Assembly (NCBI RefSeq): GCF_015680235.1
Contig: NZ_JADLJL010000001.1
Coordinates: 186,001-250,000 of the forward strand
Reading direction: 5' to 3'
Origin: Pseudomonas guariconensis
Lineage (GTDB): Bacteria > Pseudomonadota > Gammaproteobacteria > Pseudomonadales > Pseudomonadaceae
DNA length: 64,000 nucleotides
The notes beneath the pieces were generated by a model. It was not told the DNA's origin. It saw only the letters and a list, made by a program, of their open reading frames with translations, and searched no databases. Below are positions 52,435-61,122 of this stretch, piece after piece. The position numbers and the translations under genes are program-made. Position 1 is the first letter of the stretch. Each line of letters begins with the position of its first letter.

Positions 52435-52905
52435 TCACGCCTCCGGCCAGTGGCCTCGTCCATTCATGGCGAGGTCAAGAATGTTCATGTTGAACCAGTA
52501 GTCTGGGAATTCCTCCCAGCCCGGCGGCATCATTGGTCGCTCTCGAAGCTCAAGCGTTGCCGAGAATTCCCAGTACCTCCCACCTACCAGGCGCGGCCCC
52601 TCATAAATCCCGAGAATCCTGCAGGTTCTTGGCATCAGCCCCTGCGTGGTTTTCACTTCAGCGTCGAACCACTTCGTTCCTTCCACGAGAGTCCGAGAGA
52701 ACCAGGCCTCGAAGAAAGCGGCCTGGGCATCATTCATGATCCACTTCACCTTGATGCGCGTCGGAACCTCAACGGCCCTCCGGCGCTCACGAATCCGACC
52801 AGACGCCATGGGCGTGGCCATCTTCGGGTTGGTGGTCTCAAGCTCATACCCATCCTGTAACGGCTTAGGGAGCTGCCGCGGGTATTGAATGGTTTGCTCG
52901 CTCAT
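52435..52905 (-). CDS. Minor tail protein (lambda gpM position)
   Basis: 156 residues. RIKVKWIMNDAQAAFFEAWFSRTLVEGTKWFDAEVKTTQG and GRYWEFSATLELRERPMMPPGWEE are typical of a small phage tail protein found between the tape measure and DUF1833 genes in Pseudomonas siphoviruses. I cannot name its family. The start overlaps the tape-measure stop by 4 bases. Confidence 0.7.
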   Translation of the reverse strand: MSEQTIQYPRQLPKPLQDGYELETTNPKMATPMASGRIRERRRAVEVPTRIKVKWIMNDAQAAFFEAWFSRTLVEGTKWFDAEVKTTQGLMPRTCRILGIYEGPRLVGGRYWEFSATLELRERPMMPPGWEEFPDYWFNMNILDLAMNGRGHWPEA

Positions 52906-55355
52906 CGCCCCACCGTGCTTAGCCCGTACTTGTTCGAGAACACTTCGTGCACCTGCTCATCACCGGCCAAACTGCCGCAGATGACATCGATTACCCACTG
53001 CTTGTTTTCCATGCGCGCTGTGGCCTTGGTCCCTGAGGGGGCGTTATAGACGTTGAGCTGTGGCTGCCCAGAGGCGCTTTGCTGTCGCTGTCCGTCCTGA
53101 TCGGCCTGGATTCTGCTCAAGGTATGATCGAGCTTGGCGCTAGTCTCTGCAGTGGTAACCCTCTCCCCTTTCTGCAGGTACCAGGTTCCGTCCTCCGGAA
53201 CGGCGTCGATGCCGTCATGCGCCATGCCTGCTACGGAGCTGATCATGCTCATAAAGCTGCCAGCCGATCCGAGCGCAGACGCCGCAGCCGCAGGCGCCGC
53301 AAGAGGACCGACAATCGGGATGGCGGCCGTCGAGGTGAACGCGTTGAGAGCGGCCATAGCCACCTGGGCGGTGCCCCATTGGATGAGCATGCGCAAGGCT
53401 GACTGGGCGAAGGTGGCCACCATGTCGTCCATGGAAAGCTTGCCGGTGGTGACGAACCCATAGAGGGCATCATTCATTCCCGAGAACGCATCCGAAAACA
53501 TGCTCTTCGTCTGGCCGGAAATGTCCTGCGCCTGGTCAAGGTAATTGCCCCAGGCCGATGAAACACCGTCAAGCCAATTGGCCTGCGCTTCATCCTGGCG
53601 GGCGTAATACTCTTGCTGAATCTCCATCCGCTCGGCCAAAGCGTTGCGCAGCAGCTCCGTTTCCTGGTTGTAGAGCTCTTCGCTAATATCGCCGCCGTTG
53701 TACTGCTTTTGCAGCTCGGCCAGTTGGCTCTGATATTCCTGCTGGATAGCCAGATCGGCCTGGAGCCTCTCCTTCATTTTGTCGCTTTCGCCGGCGCCGG
53801 CGAGCTCGAGATCAAAACCCCCACGGGCAGTTCTGTTAACTTCCGACAAGGTGGCGCCGAATGCCTGGGCTTTGGCCGCATCCTCGTTTGCCTGCTTCAG
53901 TTTCTGCAGGCGATCCAGTTCTGCAGCCAAGCCCTTGAGCCTCTCCTGCTGCTTTTCGTTGATGCCAACAAGCCGCCCTGACTCAATTTCAAACTGGAGC
54001 TTGGCCACCTCTGTGGCCTTCTTACTCGCGTCCGCGCTGGTGTTGATCAGTGCGATCTGACGCTTCAAGTTTTCTTCAGTGGTTTCAAAGGTCTGGTTCA
54101 GCTTCTTGGCCGCAGCCTCCGCTTCCTTCTGGGCTGCCTTTTGCGCATCCGTCTGCCCTACAAACCCAGGACCTGAGGCGCCTGGTGTGAGCTTTGGCAA
54201 GTCCGCATAGGCCTGCCTGGCTTTCGCCACGTACTCGCGAATCGCATCGCCTGCCAGCGGCTTTTCCAGCTCTTTGCCGATAGCCTCGGCGGCGACCCGA
54301 GCATTGCCGAAGTTGACTAGCGCATCTTGGCGCATATTTTCGGCGGCAGTGCGAAACTCCCGCGAAGTTTCCCCGAACGTGATTTTGCCGAGAATTTCGT
54401 TACCAGCAGCACCAATGGAGTTGAAATAGTACATGGCAGTGTCGAAACTGCCGACCAGCGCCTGCGCAGTGATTTTGAATGCTCGCGCGATGCCGTCGCC
54501 AATGCTGGCCACAACCGCGGTCGTCTCCACCAACGAGTTGGCTAAGGATTTCATTTGCGATTGCAGGCCACCCGCTTCCTTGGTCGTATCCACCAAGTCT
54601 TTAGACAGCTGTGCCAGAACCGGCATGAATTCGGCGGCCAATGCCGTCTTGGCAGAGCTGGCGTACTGCCCCAGCACAGTTAGCTGGTTGTTGAACTCCT
54701 TGGCGGAGGAGATGGTGGCATCGTCAAGGATCATCCCCGTGGATTGTGCGGCGTCACCCAGCTCCTTGAACTTCCTCCCACCATCGGCCAGCAGCGGTAC
54801 CAGCGCAGTGGCCTCATCCGCAATGGCCTCCATGAAGAAGGTCATTTGCGCCTGGCTGACATTGGCCTTCTGCAGACTACTCACATACAACTGCAGGGCG
54901 TCGGCGCTGTTTAGGTTGCGGAACTGCTCAGCCGTGACGCCGACCTGCGGCGCAATGGTTTCGAAGAAGTTTTTCAGCTCTCCCCCGCCGGTCGCCAGGA
55001 AGTCGCCGATCTTGTCGTTGGTATCTTTGAAGATATCCGAGAGCTTGTCCTGCTCGATCCCAACCGAGGCGGCACCGGCCGCGTACCGTTGGAACTCGGT
55101 AGTTGAAAGGCCAGATATGCTGGCTAGATTGCTGATCTCCTTTGCCGCCATTGCTGAGCTGGTGACCAGGCCAGTGACAATGGCAGGCACCGCAGCAAGA
55201 GCGGTGCCAATGCCTTTACCCAACTGCTCAGCTGACTTCTTGATTTCAGCCATCCGCTTCTGGGTTTCGCGGCTGGCCTTGTCCATTGGGCCCGTGAACC
55301 CGCCTATCCTGGCAACCAGGTCCAATGTAAGGGTGCCCAGGGATTTACTTGCCAT
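52902..55355 (-). CDS. Tape measure protein
   Basis: 817 residues. The N terminus LDLVARIGGFTGPMDKASRETQKRMAEIKKSAEQLG leads into a Gly/Ala-rich hydrophobic stretch. Long coiled-coil segments follow (about 400-590, KEAEAAAKKLNQTFETTEENLKRQIAL and the like), then another hydrophobic stretch (ALNAFTSTAAIPIVGPLAAPAAAASALGSA) and VPEDGTWYLQKGERVTT, a common tape-measure ending. It sets tail length and forms a channel in DNA injection. GGAGG precedes the ATG. Its length predicts a tail of ordinary size for a siphovirus. Confidence 0.9.
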   Translation of the reverse strand: MASKSLGTLTLDLVARIGGFTGPMDKASRETQKRMAEIKKSAEQLGKGIGTALAAVPAIVTGLVTSSAMAAKEISNLASISGLSTTEFQRYAAGAASVGIEQDKLSDIFKDTNDKIGDFLATGGGELKNFFETIAPQVGVTAEQFRNLNSADALQLYVSSLQKANVSQAQMTFFMEAIADEATALVPLLADGGRKFKELGDAAQSTGMILDDATISSAKEFNNQLTVLGQYASSAKTALAAEFMPVLAQLSKDLVDTTKEAGGLQSQMKSLANSLVETTAVVASIGDGIARAFKITAQALVGSFDTAMYYFNSIGAAGNEILGKITFGETSREFRTAAENMRQDALVNFGNARVAAEAIGKELEKPLAGDAIREYVAKARQAYADLPKLTPGASGPGFVGQTDAQKAAQKEAEAAAKKLNQTFETTEENLKRQIALINTSADASKKATEVAKLQFEIESGRLVGINEKQQERLKGLAAELDRLQKLKQANEDAAKAQAFGATLSEVNRTARGGFDLELAGAGESDKMKERLQADLAIQQEYQSQLAELQKQYNGGDISEELYNQETELLRNALAERMEIQQEYYARQDEAQANWLDGVSSAWGNYLDQAQDISGQTKSMFSDAFSGMNDALYGFVTTGKLSMDDMVATFAQSALRMLIQWGTAQVAMAALNAFTSTAAIPIVGPLAAPAAAASALGSAGSFMSMISSVAGMAHDGIDAVPEDGTWYLQKGERVTTAETSAKLDHTLSRIQADQDGQRQQSASGQPQLNVYNAPSGTKATARMENKQWVIDVICGSLAGDEQVHEVFSNKYGLSTVGR

Positions 55356-55379
55356 ACTGTCCTCCAGGGCATAGAACGG

Positions 55380-55402
55380 CACGCCGGACGCTGGCCGGCG
55401 TG
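55380..55402. other. Hairpin between tail chaperone and tape measure genes
   Basis: Perfect 8-bp arms CACGCCGG/CCGGCGTG around 7 bases lie in the 66-base gap. There is no T tract, so it is a stability or attenuator element rather than a terminator. Confidence 0.45.
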
Positions 55403-55421
55403 ATTGGCGTTTGGGTGCGGG

Positions 55422-56113
55422 CTATGCCCAAGACTTAATGGCTTGCTCAAGCGTCAGTGCAGGCTCAGCTTCATGCGGCATAAAGTCGTAGAGGGTGAAC
55501 CCACCCTCCTTGGTGTGCGCATTCGCGTAGAGCGTGGCAAGCAGAGCTGCGCCCCGCTCCACTCGCATGCCCAAATGGAGCGATCCACGCAACTTTCGGT
55601 ACTTCACCCAGGCGCGGAACTCGGGGAAGCTCAGCCTTTCCTTCGCTTCGGCGATTGTCCTGCCGCCGATGCCGCAGAGGACGAGCTCGTGCCAGATCTC
55701 GTCGAGGTCGGTGAGCTCGTCGTCTTTCCCATGTTGTTGACCTCGTTGATCGCCAACATCAGGGCCACGGTAAGGTTGCCATCAAGGGCCCCCATACGTT
55801 TGGTGCTGTCCGGGTCCTTCGCCAGCTCATCGGGATCAAGCGGTCCATGCGTGATATCGATCGGCGTGAAGATGGAGTTGCCCTCCTCGTCGCAGATCGC
55901 GGCGGCAATGCGCCCGGCGATGTTGTCCTTATGTTTTCCGCCCGCGGCCAACACATCGTTGACTGCAGATTGATACCCGAGAGGACGAACAAAGACCGTA
56001 GCGGTGAAAGTTTCATCGCCTTGGCTCCAGGTGATTTCCTTATCAACCGGGCGCCCTGTGAAGGACCCCATCTTTTTTAGCGAGTCGATTGTGAGCTTCA
56101 CGGGAAACCTCAA
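55422..56113 (-). CDS. Tail assembly chaperone, -1 frameshift product (lambda GT-like)
   Basis: The zero frame slips back one base at GGGAAAG and continues [21 protein letters not shown], then [49 protein letters not shown] to the stop at 55422, giving about 230 residues. The -1 frame is open without interruption across the join, and its sequence looks far more protein-like than the zero-frame tail. In lambda the same heptamer makes gpGT in a small fraction of passages. The extension binds the major tail protein while the common part binds the tape measure. Confidence 0.85.
55631..56113 (-). CDS. Tail assembly chaperone, zero-frame product (lambda G-like)
   Basis: 160 residues: [59 protein letters not shown], then [22 protein letters not shown], the TAC-family pattern. 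After the slip site the zero frame adds about 33 low-complexity residues ([16 protein letters not shown]...), which suggests that only the part before the slip is under selection. It overlaps the major tail protein stop by 4 bases. Confidence 0.85.
   Translation of the reverse strand: MRFPVKLTIDSLKKMGSFTGRPVDKEITWSQGDETFTATVFVRPLGYQSAVNDVLAAGGKHKDNIAGRIAAAICDEEGNSIFTPIDITHGPLDPDELAKDPDSTKRMGALDGNLTVALMLAINEVNNMGKTTSSPTSTRSGTSSSSAASAAGQSPKRRKG
55724..55730 (-). other. Slippery heptamer GGGAAAG for programmed -1 frameshifting
   Basis: On the coding strand the site reads ATG-GGA-AAG, that is G-GGA-AAG, identical to the lambda G/GT shift site. It lies in the last third of the zero-frame gene, and the -1 frame is open on from there to 55422. 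Confidence 0.88.
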
Positions 56114-56844
56114 GCATTGGTGGTCTTGCGGATCCAGGCGGAACCGCCGGAACGCTGGATGGAAACGGCCGAAGTAACGGCGGCGTTTGCGGCGAAGTCG
56201 AACGGGAAGTCCGCGACGTAGCCATCGAACAGGAACCAGGTACGCGTTGGGGGCAGTACGAAGTCTTCTGGGTCACCCAAGACCGCAAGCGCCGTCGCAC
56301 CAGTACCATCACCATCAGCCAGCGTAATTGTCGGCGCGCTGGTGTAGCCCGACCCCTCATTGGTGATGGTGAATCCGACCACTGCGCCGCCCTGGATGAT
56401 GGCGGTGGCGGCGGCTCCCGTACCGCCTCCTCCTGAGAACGTGACGGTTGGCGGCGTGGTGTAGCCGCTCCCGCCACTGGTCAGCTCAATGGCAGCCAGC
56501 GTTCCTGCAACACCAACGGTTGGTGCGATGTCTACACCATCGGACCAACCTACAACCCAACGAATACTTTCGATGGTGTCGTCTTCCGAAAGCTGATGCA
56601 GGCGGACGTGCGAGGCGTTTCGCGGGTCAGCGTTCAAGGTCAAGGACGCCTGCCCTGGGGTGCGCAGACCACGCAGGTATTTACGGACGCGGTCACTCAA
56701 GCAGGTGACTTCAACCTGGTCGGCCGGGTTTCCGCCAGGGTTGAACGCAGTAGCGCACTCAATCTCCATGACCTCGAATTGCGACGGGCTACCAACATGA
56801 GGCACCAGAGCATAGATCTGGGTGCCTTGAGCGAGAACTGCCAT
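56110..56844 (-). CDS. Major tail tube protein with inserted GSGYT repeats
   Basis: 244 residues. The tube fold is seen at both ends: [47 protein letters not shown] and [38 protein letters not shown]. Between about 119 and 190 lie two tandem units, each with GSGYT...PT(V/I)T...GTGA, 39 residues apart, probably surface beta domains on the tube. The start has GGAGAAG upstream and follows a terminator-like hairpin. The tube role is inferred from position and size as well as sequence. Confidence 0.82.
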   Translation of the reverse strand: MAVLAQGTQIYALVPHVGSPSQFEVMEIECATAFNPGGNPADQVEVTCLSDRVRKYLRGLRTPGQASLTLNADPRNASHVRLHQLSEDDTIESIRWVVGWSDGVDIAPTVGVAGTLAAIELTSGGSGYTTPPTVTFSGGGGTGAAATAIIQGGAVVGFTITNEGSGYTSAPTITLADGDGTGATALAVLGDPEDFVLPPTRTWFLFDGYVADFPFDFAANAAVTSAVSIQRSGGSAWIRKTTNA

Positions 56845-56864
56845 GGGCTTCTCCAATTGCGGGC

Positions 56865-56889
56865 AAAAGAAAACCCGCACTGGGCGGGC
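56865..56889 (-). terminator. Terminator-like hairpin before the major tail protein gene
   Basis: On the minus strand GCCCGCCCAGTGCGGG is followed by TTTTCTTTT. It sits about 20 bases before the tail protein start and resembles the element at 45857 (shared CCCGC..ACTGGGCGGGC..ATTGGG). Head transcripts may be partly stopped here. Confidence 0.65.
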
Positions 56890-56907
56890 TATTGGGGGAT
56901 ATTTCGG

Positions 56908-57276
56908 CTATCGAGGGACTATCCAGTCCACGTCGAAGCTGGTTCGGTAATTCTTGGTGGCGGGGTCACGGCTCTCGCCGCCCCACCGAGTGATGTGCGC
57001 TTGCAGCTCGATAGCATCACGGATGGCGTCGCGAACCTGGCGCACCGAGGTACCGGTGGTGCCGTACACATCAACCTGCAGCGTGAAGCCGTCGGCGTCA
57101 GGCCGGCCGGCCAGGTAGTTCTCGGGACTGCCGTTCACCAACTGCCATACCGCATAGGGCCTGGCCACGCCTTCTGGTGCTTCGCCAAAGGAGTAGAGCC
57201 GCAGATCAACGCCAGATCCCAGCAGCGCGGTAACGGCGGCGGATGCCGCGCAGGCCTGAACAATCGGTGGAGTCAT
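56908..57276 (-). CDS. DUF3168 tail completion protein
   Basis: 122 residues beginning MTPPIVQACAASAAVTALLGSGVDLRLYSFGEAPEGVARPYAVWQLV, with GFTLQVDVYGTTGTSVRQVRDAIRDAIE, the DUF3168 pattern of tail terminator proteins. It overlaps the HK97-gp10-type gene by 4 bases and precedes the tube protein, as expected for a protein that caps the tail. Confidence 0.83.
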   Translation of the reverse strand: MTPPIVQACAASAAVTALLGSGVDLRLYSFGEAPEGVARPYAVWQLVNGSPENYLAGRPDADGFTLQVDVYGTTGTSVRQVRDAIRDAIELQAHITRWGGESRDPATKNYRTSFDVDWIVPR

Positions 57277-57758
57277 CTGGACGCTGCCTTCTTCGCGGCG
57301 CGACGGATCGCGCGGTCAATCGACTTCTCGTACTCGGTGACGAAGGTGTTGGTCACCTCGGCGATGCTGTTGGCAAGGGCCGGCCGCATGAACGGCGCGG
57401 CAGCCATCTTCTCGGTACCGAACTCGATCAAGCGCCAGTGAGGCGTCGGTGCGTTCGGACTGAGGTCGCCACCATCCTTGAGGACGGCGCCGTGCAGCAC
57501 GCCGATCCGGAAGCCAAGGTCGCCGGTCTGCTTGAACAAGCGGCCATTCCAGCGCAGCGCGATGTTGTCGGAGATCGAGCGCCCGGTTTCCTTGTCGTCG
57601 ATCCGCTCGGCGCCCTCCTTGGCCTTCTGCACCACTATCTGAGCGGCCTTGCGCAGCGACGCCCGACCGCCTTTGCGGCGAACGTCATAGCTCACGCTAT
57701 CCAGCTTACCCAGCAGGCTGTCCAGGCCGGTGATGCTGAACTCGACACCGTCAGCCAT
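57273..57758 (-). CDS. HK97-gp10 family tail component
   Basis: 161 residues: VEFSITGLDSLLGKLDSVSYDVRRKGGRASLRKAAQIVVQKAKEGA, then HWRLIEFGTEKMAAAPFMRPALANS, the hallmark HWRLIEFGT..M...PFMRPA of the family. It acts at the head-tail joint or in tail completion. It overlaps the genes on both sides. Confidence 0.87.
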   Translation of the reverse strand: MADGVEFSITGLDSLLGKLDSVSYDVRRKGGRASLRKAAQIVVQKAKEGAERIDDKETGRSISDNIALRWNGRLFKQTGDLGFRIGVLHGAVLKDGGDLSPNAPTPHWRLIEFGTEKMAAAPFMRPALANSIAEVTNTFVTEYEKSIDRAIRRAAKKAASR

Positions 57759-58095
57759 CCTTCACCCCCTTCTCGACCAAGATCGTCAGGTAGTCGAGTC
57801 CGGATTTGGCGTCAGCCAGCGGCGGGCCGACGATGCTGTACGCCTCACCCCGGTACAGGATGCGCATGGTGGGGAGCACCCCAGCCCGGTACCGGATGAC
57901 CATCCGGCCCGTGGCCTGGGCCTGGCCCGCCTGAGCCGCGATGAAGTCTCTGGCCGACAGGTCTTCGACACTCGCCGGGCACTTCTCCCACCGAGTGACC
58001 CATTCCGGCTCCCCAAACTCCAAGGTCACCGGGTCACGCACCGGCTTCAGCTCCTGAATGTCGATCCGGTGGCGCAGTCTGCCGGCCTGCATCAC
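57751..58095 (-). CDS. Head closure protein (SPP1 gp16-like)
   Basis: 114 residues with the family opening MQAGRLRHRIDIQELKPVRDPVTLEFGEPEWV and the later RMVIRYRAGVLPTMRILYRGEAYSIVGPPLADAKSGLDYLTI. It stops DNA leak after packaging. It overlaps the next gene by 8 bases. Confidence 0.83.
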   Translation of the reverse strand: MMQAGRLRHRIDIQELKPVRDPVTLEFGEPEWVTRWEKCPASVEDLSARDFIAAQAGQAQATGRMVIRYRAGVLPTMRILYRGEAYSIVGPPLADAKSGLDYLTILVEKGVKDG

Positions 58096-58568
58096 ACACC
58101 CATCCGGATGCGGTAAGGCATAAGCAAGTGCTGGGAAGCCAGCGGCAGTTCAGCGGCGATGGTACCGGTGACCACCTCTTCGCGGTTGGCGAACAGGTGC
58201 CCAAGCTTCAGCAGGCAAGCAGCCTGGAGCGCGGGGTTGACCACCATGCCGTAGGCGATAGCGTCTGCCTGGTCATAGGCGTCCGCCAGCGCCTGGCGGG
58301 CATGCTCGAGTAGCCGACAGCGCAACGTGAGGTCAGGCTCCTGCTCGGCGGCAGCAACCGCCGCAGCATTCGCCTCCTTGGCTTGCTGCAAGGCTGCCGA
58401 AACGCCGGCGCGAGCCTCGTCGAGCTTGACCTGGTCCAGATAAAAACGGCGGTTTAGGAACTGCATGGCCGCCTCCTCCGCCGCATCGAGCTGTGCCTGG
58501 ACCAGCACCTGGTCTTCAGGTTCGGCCAGCAGGTGGTGCATGGCCAGGTCGATGGCGATCACAGACAT
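58092..58568 (-). CDS. Head-tail connector protein (gp6-like)
   Basis: 158 residues: AIDLAMHHLLAEPEDQVLVQAQLDAAEEAAMQFLNRRFY at the start and VVNPALQAACLLKLGHLFANREEVVTG near the end, the pattern of HK97 gp6-type connectors. A charged Ala-rich coiled segment (about 55-95) is inserted between, longer than in short family members. It overlaps the head closure gene by 4 bases. Confidence 0.78.
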   Translation of the reverse strand: MSVIAIDLAMHHLLAEPEDQVLVQAQLDAAEEAAMQFLNRRFYLDQVKLDEARAGVSAALQQAKEANAAAVAAAEQEPDLTLRCRLLEHARQALADAYDQADAIAYGMVVNPALQAACLLKLGHLFANREEVVTGTIAAELPLASQHLLMPYRIRMGV

Positions 58569-58571
58569 GGT

Positions 58572-58964
58572 TTACTCCTGCACAGGCGGCTTGGCCTCAG
58601 CTACTAGGCGATCCAGCTCCTTCTGCGCGTCAGCCTTGTTGCCTACGAAGTCGCCAACCTGCTTCTCGTCCTCGCCGATGATGATCCACTTGCCGTGGCC
58701 TTCCTGCTTGAGGTTGAGAACACGAACTGGTGCAGTCGGCGGGTCAGCCAGATCCCCCGCGACCAGAGAGTCGCTTGTCAATCGCCCTTGACCAGCTGCC
58801 AAAGGCTGCGTCAGATCTACCGCAGCTGCGCCTTCGGAGTTGTCCGGTTCGGCGTAGCCCTTGTGGATCAGCTCGCGACCGTGCTGCTCGATGGTCTCGA
58901 AGGGTGTGCCTTCCACCAGCGTTTGCCCGCCCAAGTAAAGAGGTCTGAGGGTTTTCAGTTTCAT
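58572..58964 (-). CDS. Phage protein of unknown function between capsid and connector genes
   Basis: 130 residues. It opens MKLKTLRPLYLGGQTLVEGTPFETIEQHGRELIHKGYAEPDN, which resembles short DUF7210/FIC-like capsid-neighbour proteins, then a variable linker, then VRVLNLKQEGHGKWIIIGEDEKQVGDFVGNKADAQKEL. The second half could bind nucleic acid or the capsid; I do not recognise it. GGAGG precedes the ATG. The position after the major capsid gene suggests a decoration or head-fibre role. Confidence 0.62.
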   Translation of the reverse strand: MKLKTLRPLYLGGQTLVEGTPFETIEQHGRELIHKGYAEPDNSEGAAAVDLTQPLAAGQGRLTSDSLVAGDLADPPTAPVRVLNLKQEGHGKWIIIGEDEKQVGDFVGNKADAQKELDRLVAEAKPPVQE

Positions 58965-58975
58965 GATTGCCTCCA

Positions 58976-58996
58976 GGGCCGCCACGCGGGCGGCCC
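58976..58996. other. Hairpin after the major capsid gene
   Basis: GGGCCGCC and GGCGGCCC form 8-bp arms around 5 bases in the 40-base gap. No T tract follows. It is the fourth gene-gap hairpin of this late operon listed from the left after 48770, 55380 and 56865. Confidence 0.45.
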
Positions 58997-59004
58997 GCTT
59001 AGGG

Positions 59005-60219
59005 TCAAGGGGTCGTCGGTGCGGTGAAGTTGCCGTAAATGAAGGCCTCTGGGCGCTTCACGGCCAGAGCAACACGCTCCTCGCCACGAATCGAGATCAT
59101 GTTGCGTTCGAAGTCGTCGGCGTTTTCTGTGGAGATCACCACGTTGGCATCTTCACGATCGAACAGCTGCGCACCGGTCTGGAAGGCACCGGTCAGGAAC
59201 TTGCCCTGGAAGGCCGCGATTTCGGTTGCCACCACCGGGAGACCCCACAGCACAGGACCAGCGAGGCCCAGCGGGTTCGCGAGGATGTAGCGGCCCAAGG
59301 TGTCCTTGGTCAGCTCGATCTTCGCCCAGTCGATGAAGTGCAGTACGTGGCCGGAAGCAGGCAGGCGGGCCAGCTGAGCCTGGAGCATCGCCAGGCGCAG
59401 GTCATCGATGCCGTTCTGTTGCTCTACCGCGAATGCCGCGCTGAAGGCCGAGGCCTGCGGCACGATGCCTTCGAGGTGTGCGCCGGTACCATCGCCGAAA
59501 AGGATTTCCTGCTCCTCTACATACTTCAGGCCGAAGCGCATTTCGGTGTCGATCATCGACTGGAGTTGAGCAAAGTCGTCGAGGATCTGCTTCGACGCCT
59601 TGAACATGTGTGCGATGGTGCGCACCGGGGTGATCTTTTCAGCGAACTCGATATCGCTGTACGGCTTGGTGGTGTTCTCTGGCACCACCGCGGCGCGATT
59701 GGTGAACCCGGTCTGCTGAACCCAGTAGATGGTGTTCGAAGTGGTTCGGCCCGGGGCGATCAGATCGCGAATGAACAGGCGCTGCTTCGGCGCGACATCG
59801 ATACCCGGCAGCCGATCAGGTGCAACGATGGTGCCGGGCACGTTGACGCTCAGCAGAGCAGCCTGAACGGGAACGCTGATGCGCTTGCCGCCTTCGACGT
59901 TTGCTGCAAACTGTTTCAGCCCCTCGCTCTTGATCACCACGCCACCGGCAGTATCGCGGGCTGTTGGCGTGCCAGATGCGGGCAGTCGCGCGAACTCCTG
60001 CTCGAGTTCGCCCAGCTGGGCCTTGAGCTGCTTCTCGGCCTCGGTCAGGCTGTTGAACTTGGTCGCCAGCTCGTCGACGGCGTTCTTGGTTTCTTCGGAC
60101 AGGCTGCCGGCCTTCTTGGCCTCGGCCAGGGCGTTCTCCGCCTGCTTGCTGAAATCGCTGGTGGCCTGCTTGAGTTCGTTGGAGACCTGTTTCAACAGGT
60201 CAGCAGTAGTGTCTGCCAT
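59005..60219 (-). CDS. Major capsid protein, HK97 family
   Basis: 404 residues. The first 95 form a charged coiled coil (delta/scaffolding domain: LLKQVSNELKQATSDFSKQAENALAEAKKAGSL), ending before TARDTAGGVVIKSEGLKQFA where protease cleavage is likely. The HK97 fold follows with RTTSNTIYWVQQTGFTNRAAVVPENTTKPYSDIEFAEKITPVRTIAHMFKASKQILDDFAQLQSMI and LAMLQAQLARLPASGHVLHFIDW. There is no separate scaffold gene, in line with the built-in one. GGAG precedes the ATG. Confidence 0.93.
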   Translation of the reverse strand: MADTTADLLKQVSNELKQATSDFSKQAENALAEAKKAGSLSEETKNAVDELATKFNSLTEAEKQLKAQLGELEQEFARLPASGTPTARDTAGGVVIKSEGLKQFAANVEGGKRISVPVQAALLSVNVPGTIVAPDRLPGIDVAPKQRLFIRDLIAPGRTTSNTIYWVQQTGFTNRAAVVPENTTKPYSDIEFAEKITPVRTIAHMFKASKQILDDFAQLQSMIDTEMRFGLKYVEEQEILFGDGTGAHLEGIVPQASAFSAAFAVEQQNGIDDLRLAMLQAQLARLPASGHVLHFIDWAKIELTKDTLGRYILANPLGLAGPVLWGLPVVATEIAAFQGKFLTGAFQTGAQLFDREDANVVISTENADDFERNMISIRGEERVALAVKRPEAFIYGNFTAPTTP

Positions 60220-60233
60220 GGAATCATCTCCGG

Positions 60234-61109
60234 TTACTTGAGAGCTGCTGCCGAGAACCGCGATATGGCGGCCTGTAGCTCGGCAAAGTGATTGGCCAGG
60301 TCGGCCTGGGTGTCGGCAGCGGTGCGCGTACCGGAGGAGGCAGCGCCAGGCGTACCCCCTTTGAGTTCCTGAATAAGGGCGCGGCGCTCAGAACGCGGCA
60401 TACCCTGTTTCGCCAGGATGGTGTCCAGTCGGCGGGCGGCGATCTGCTGAGGAGCGAGAGCCTGCGGGTCTTCTTGAGCTGCGTCAGAAGGAAGGAGGCC
60501 GTCTGCAAATCCAGCCTCAACCGCGGCGCTGCCGCCCATCCATGTCTCGACATCCATCAAAGCGCGCATAGCGGCGATGTCGTCACCCGTCCTGACCGAA
60601 TAGATATCAGCCAGGGTTCCATCAATCTGGTCGAGAAATTCCGCGACCTCGGTGAAATCGTTGCGGTCGCCGGCGGCGATGGTCCAGGCGTTGTGGATCA
60701 TCATGAAACCGGCCCGGGCGATCTGGATCTCATCGCCGGCCATGGCGATAAACGACGCAGCGGAGGCAGCCAGGCCAAGCACCTGAACGGTGACCTTGCC
60801 CTTGTGCTCGCGCAGCAGGTTATAGATCGCCAAGCCTTCGAAAACATCGCCGCCCGGGCTGTTGATCTTCACGGTGATGTCTTTGTCGCCGATGCTGCGC
60901 AGAGCGGCACTGACGCGCTTGGCGGTTACGCCCTCGCCCGTCCACCAGTCCATGCCAATCGGGTCGTACATGGTGATGGTGGTGGCGTCGTCACCGGTAG
61001 CCGCCTTGATCGCTGGATTCCAGCGCTCCATGGCCTTGGGCAATAGATCCGATTCGACGCGCGCGTGCGGCCGCACCGCCGGCGCTGCCGGTAGTGTCTT
61101 GAGAGTCAT
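60234..61109 (-). CDS. ClpP-like head maturation protease
   Basis: 291 residues. The S14/ClpP core shows VKINSPGGDVFEGLAIYNLLREH, the nucleophile Ser116 in GLAASAASFIAMAG, and His139 in FMMIHNAW. A C-terminal extension (after about 210) rich in Ala, Gln and Arg may help scaffolding. It lies between portal and capsid genes, 14 bases before the latter, and should trim the delta domain of the capsid protein. Confidence 0.92.
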   Translation of the reverse strand: MTLKTLPAAPAVRPHARVESDLLPKAMERWNPAIKAATGDDATTITMYDPIGMDWWTGEGVTAKRVSAALRSIGDKDITVKINSPGGDVFEGLAIYNLLREHKGKVTVQVLGLAASAASFIAMAGDEIQIARAGFMMIHNAWTIAAGDRNDFTEVAEFLDQIDGTLADIYSVRTGDDIAAMRALMDVETWMGGSAAVEAGFADGLLPSDAAQEDPQALAPQQIAARRLDTILAKQGMPRSERRALIQELKGGTPGAASSGTRTAADTQADLANHFAELQAAISRFSAAALK

Positions 61110-61122
61110 GGGTTACTCCAGG

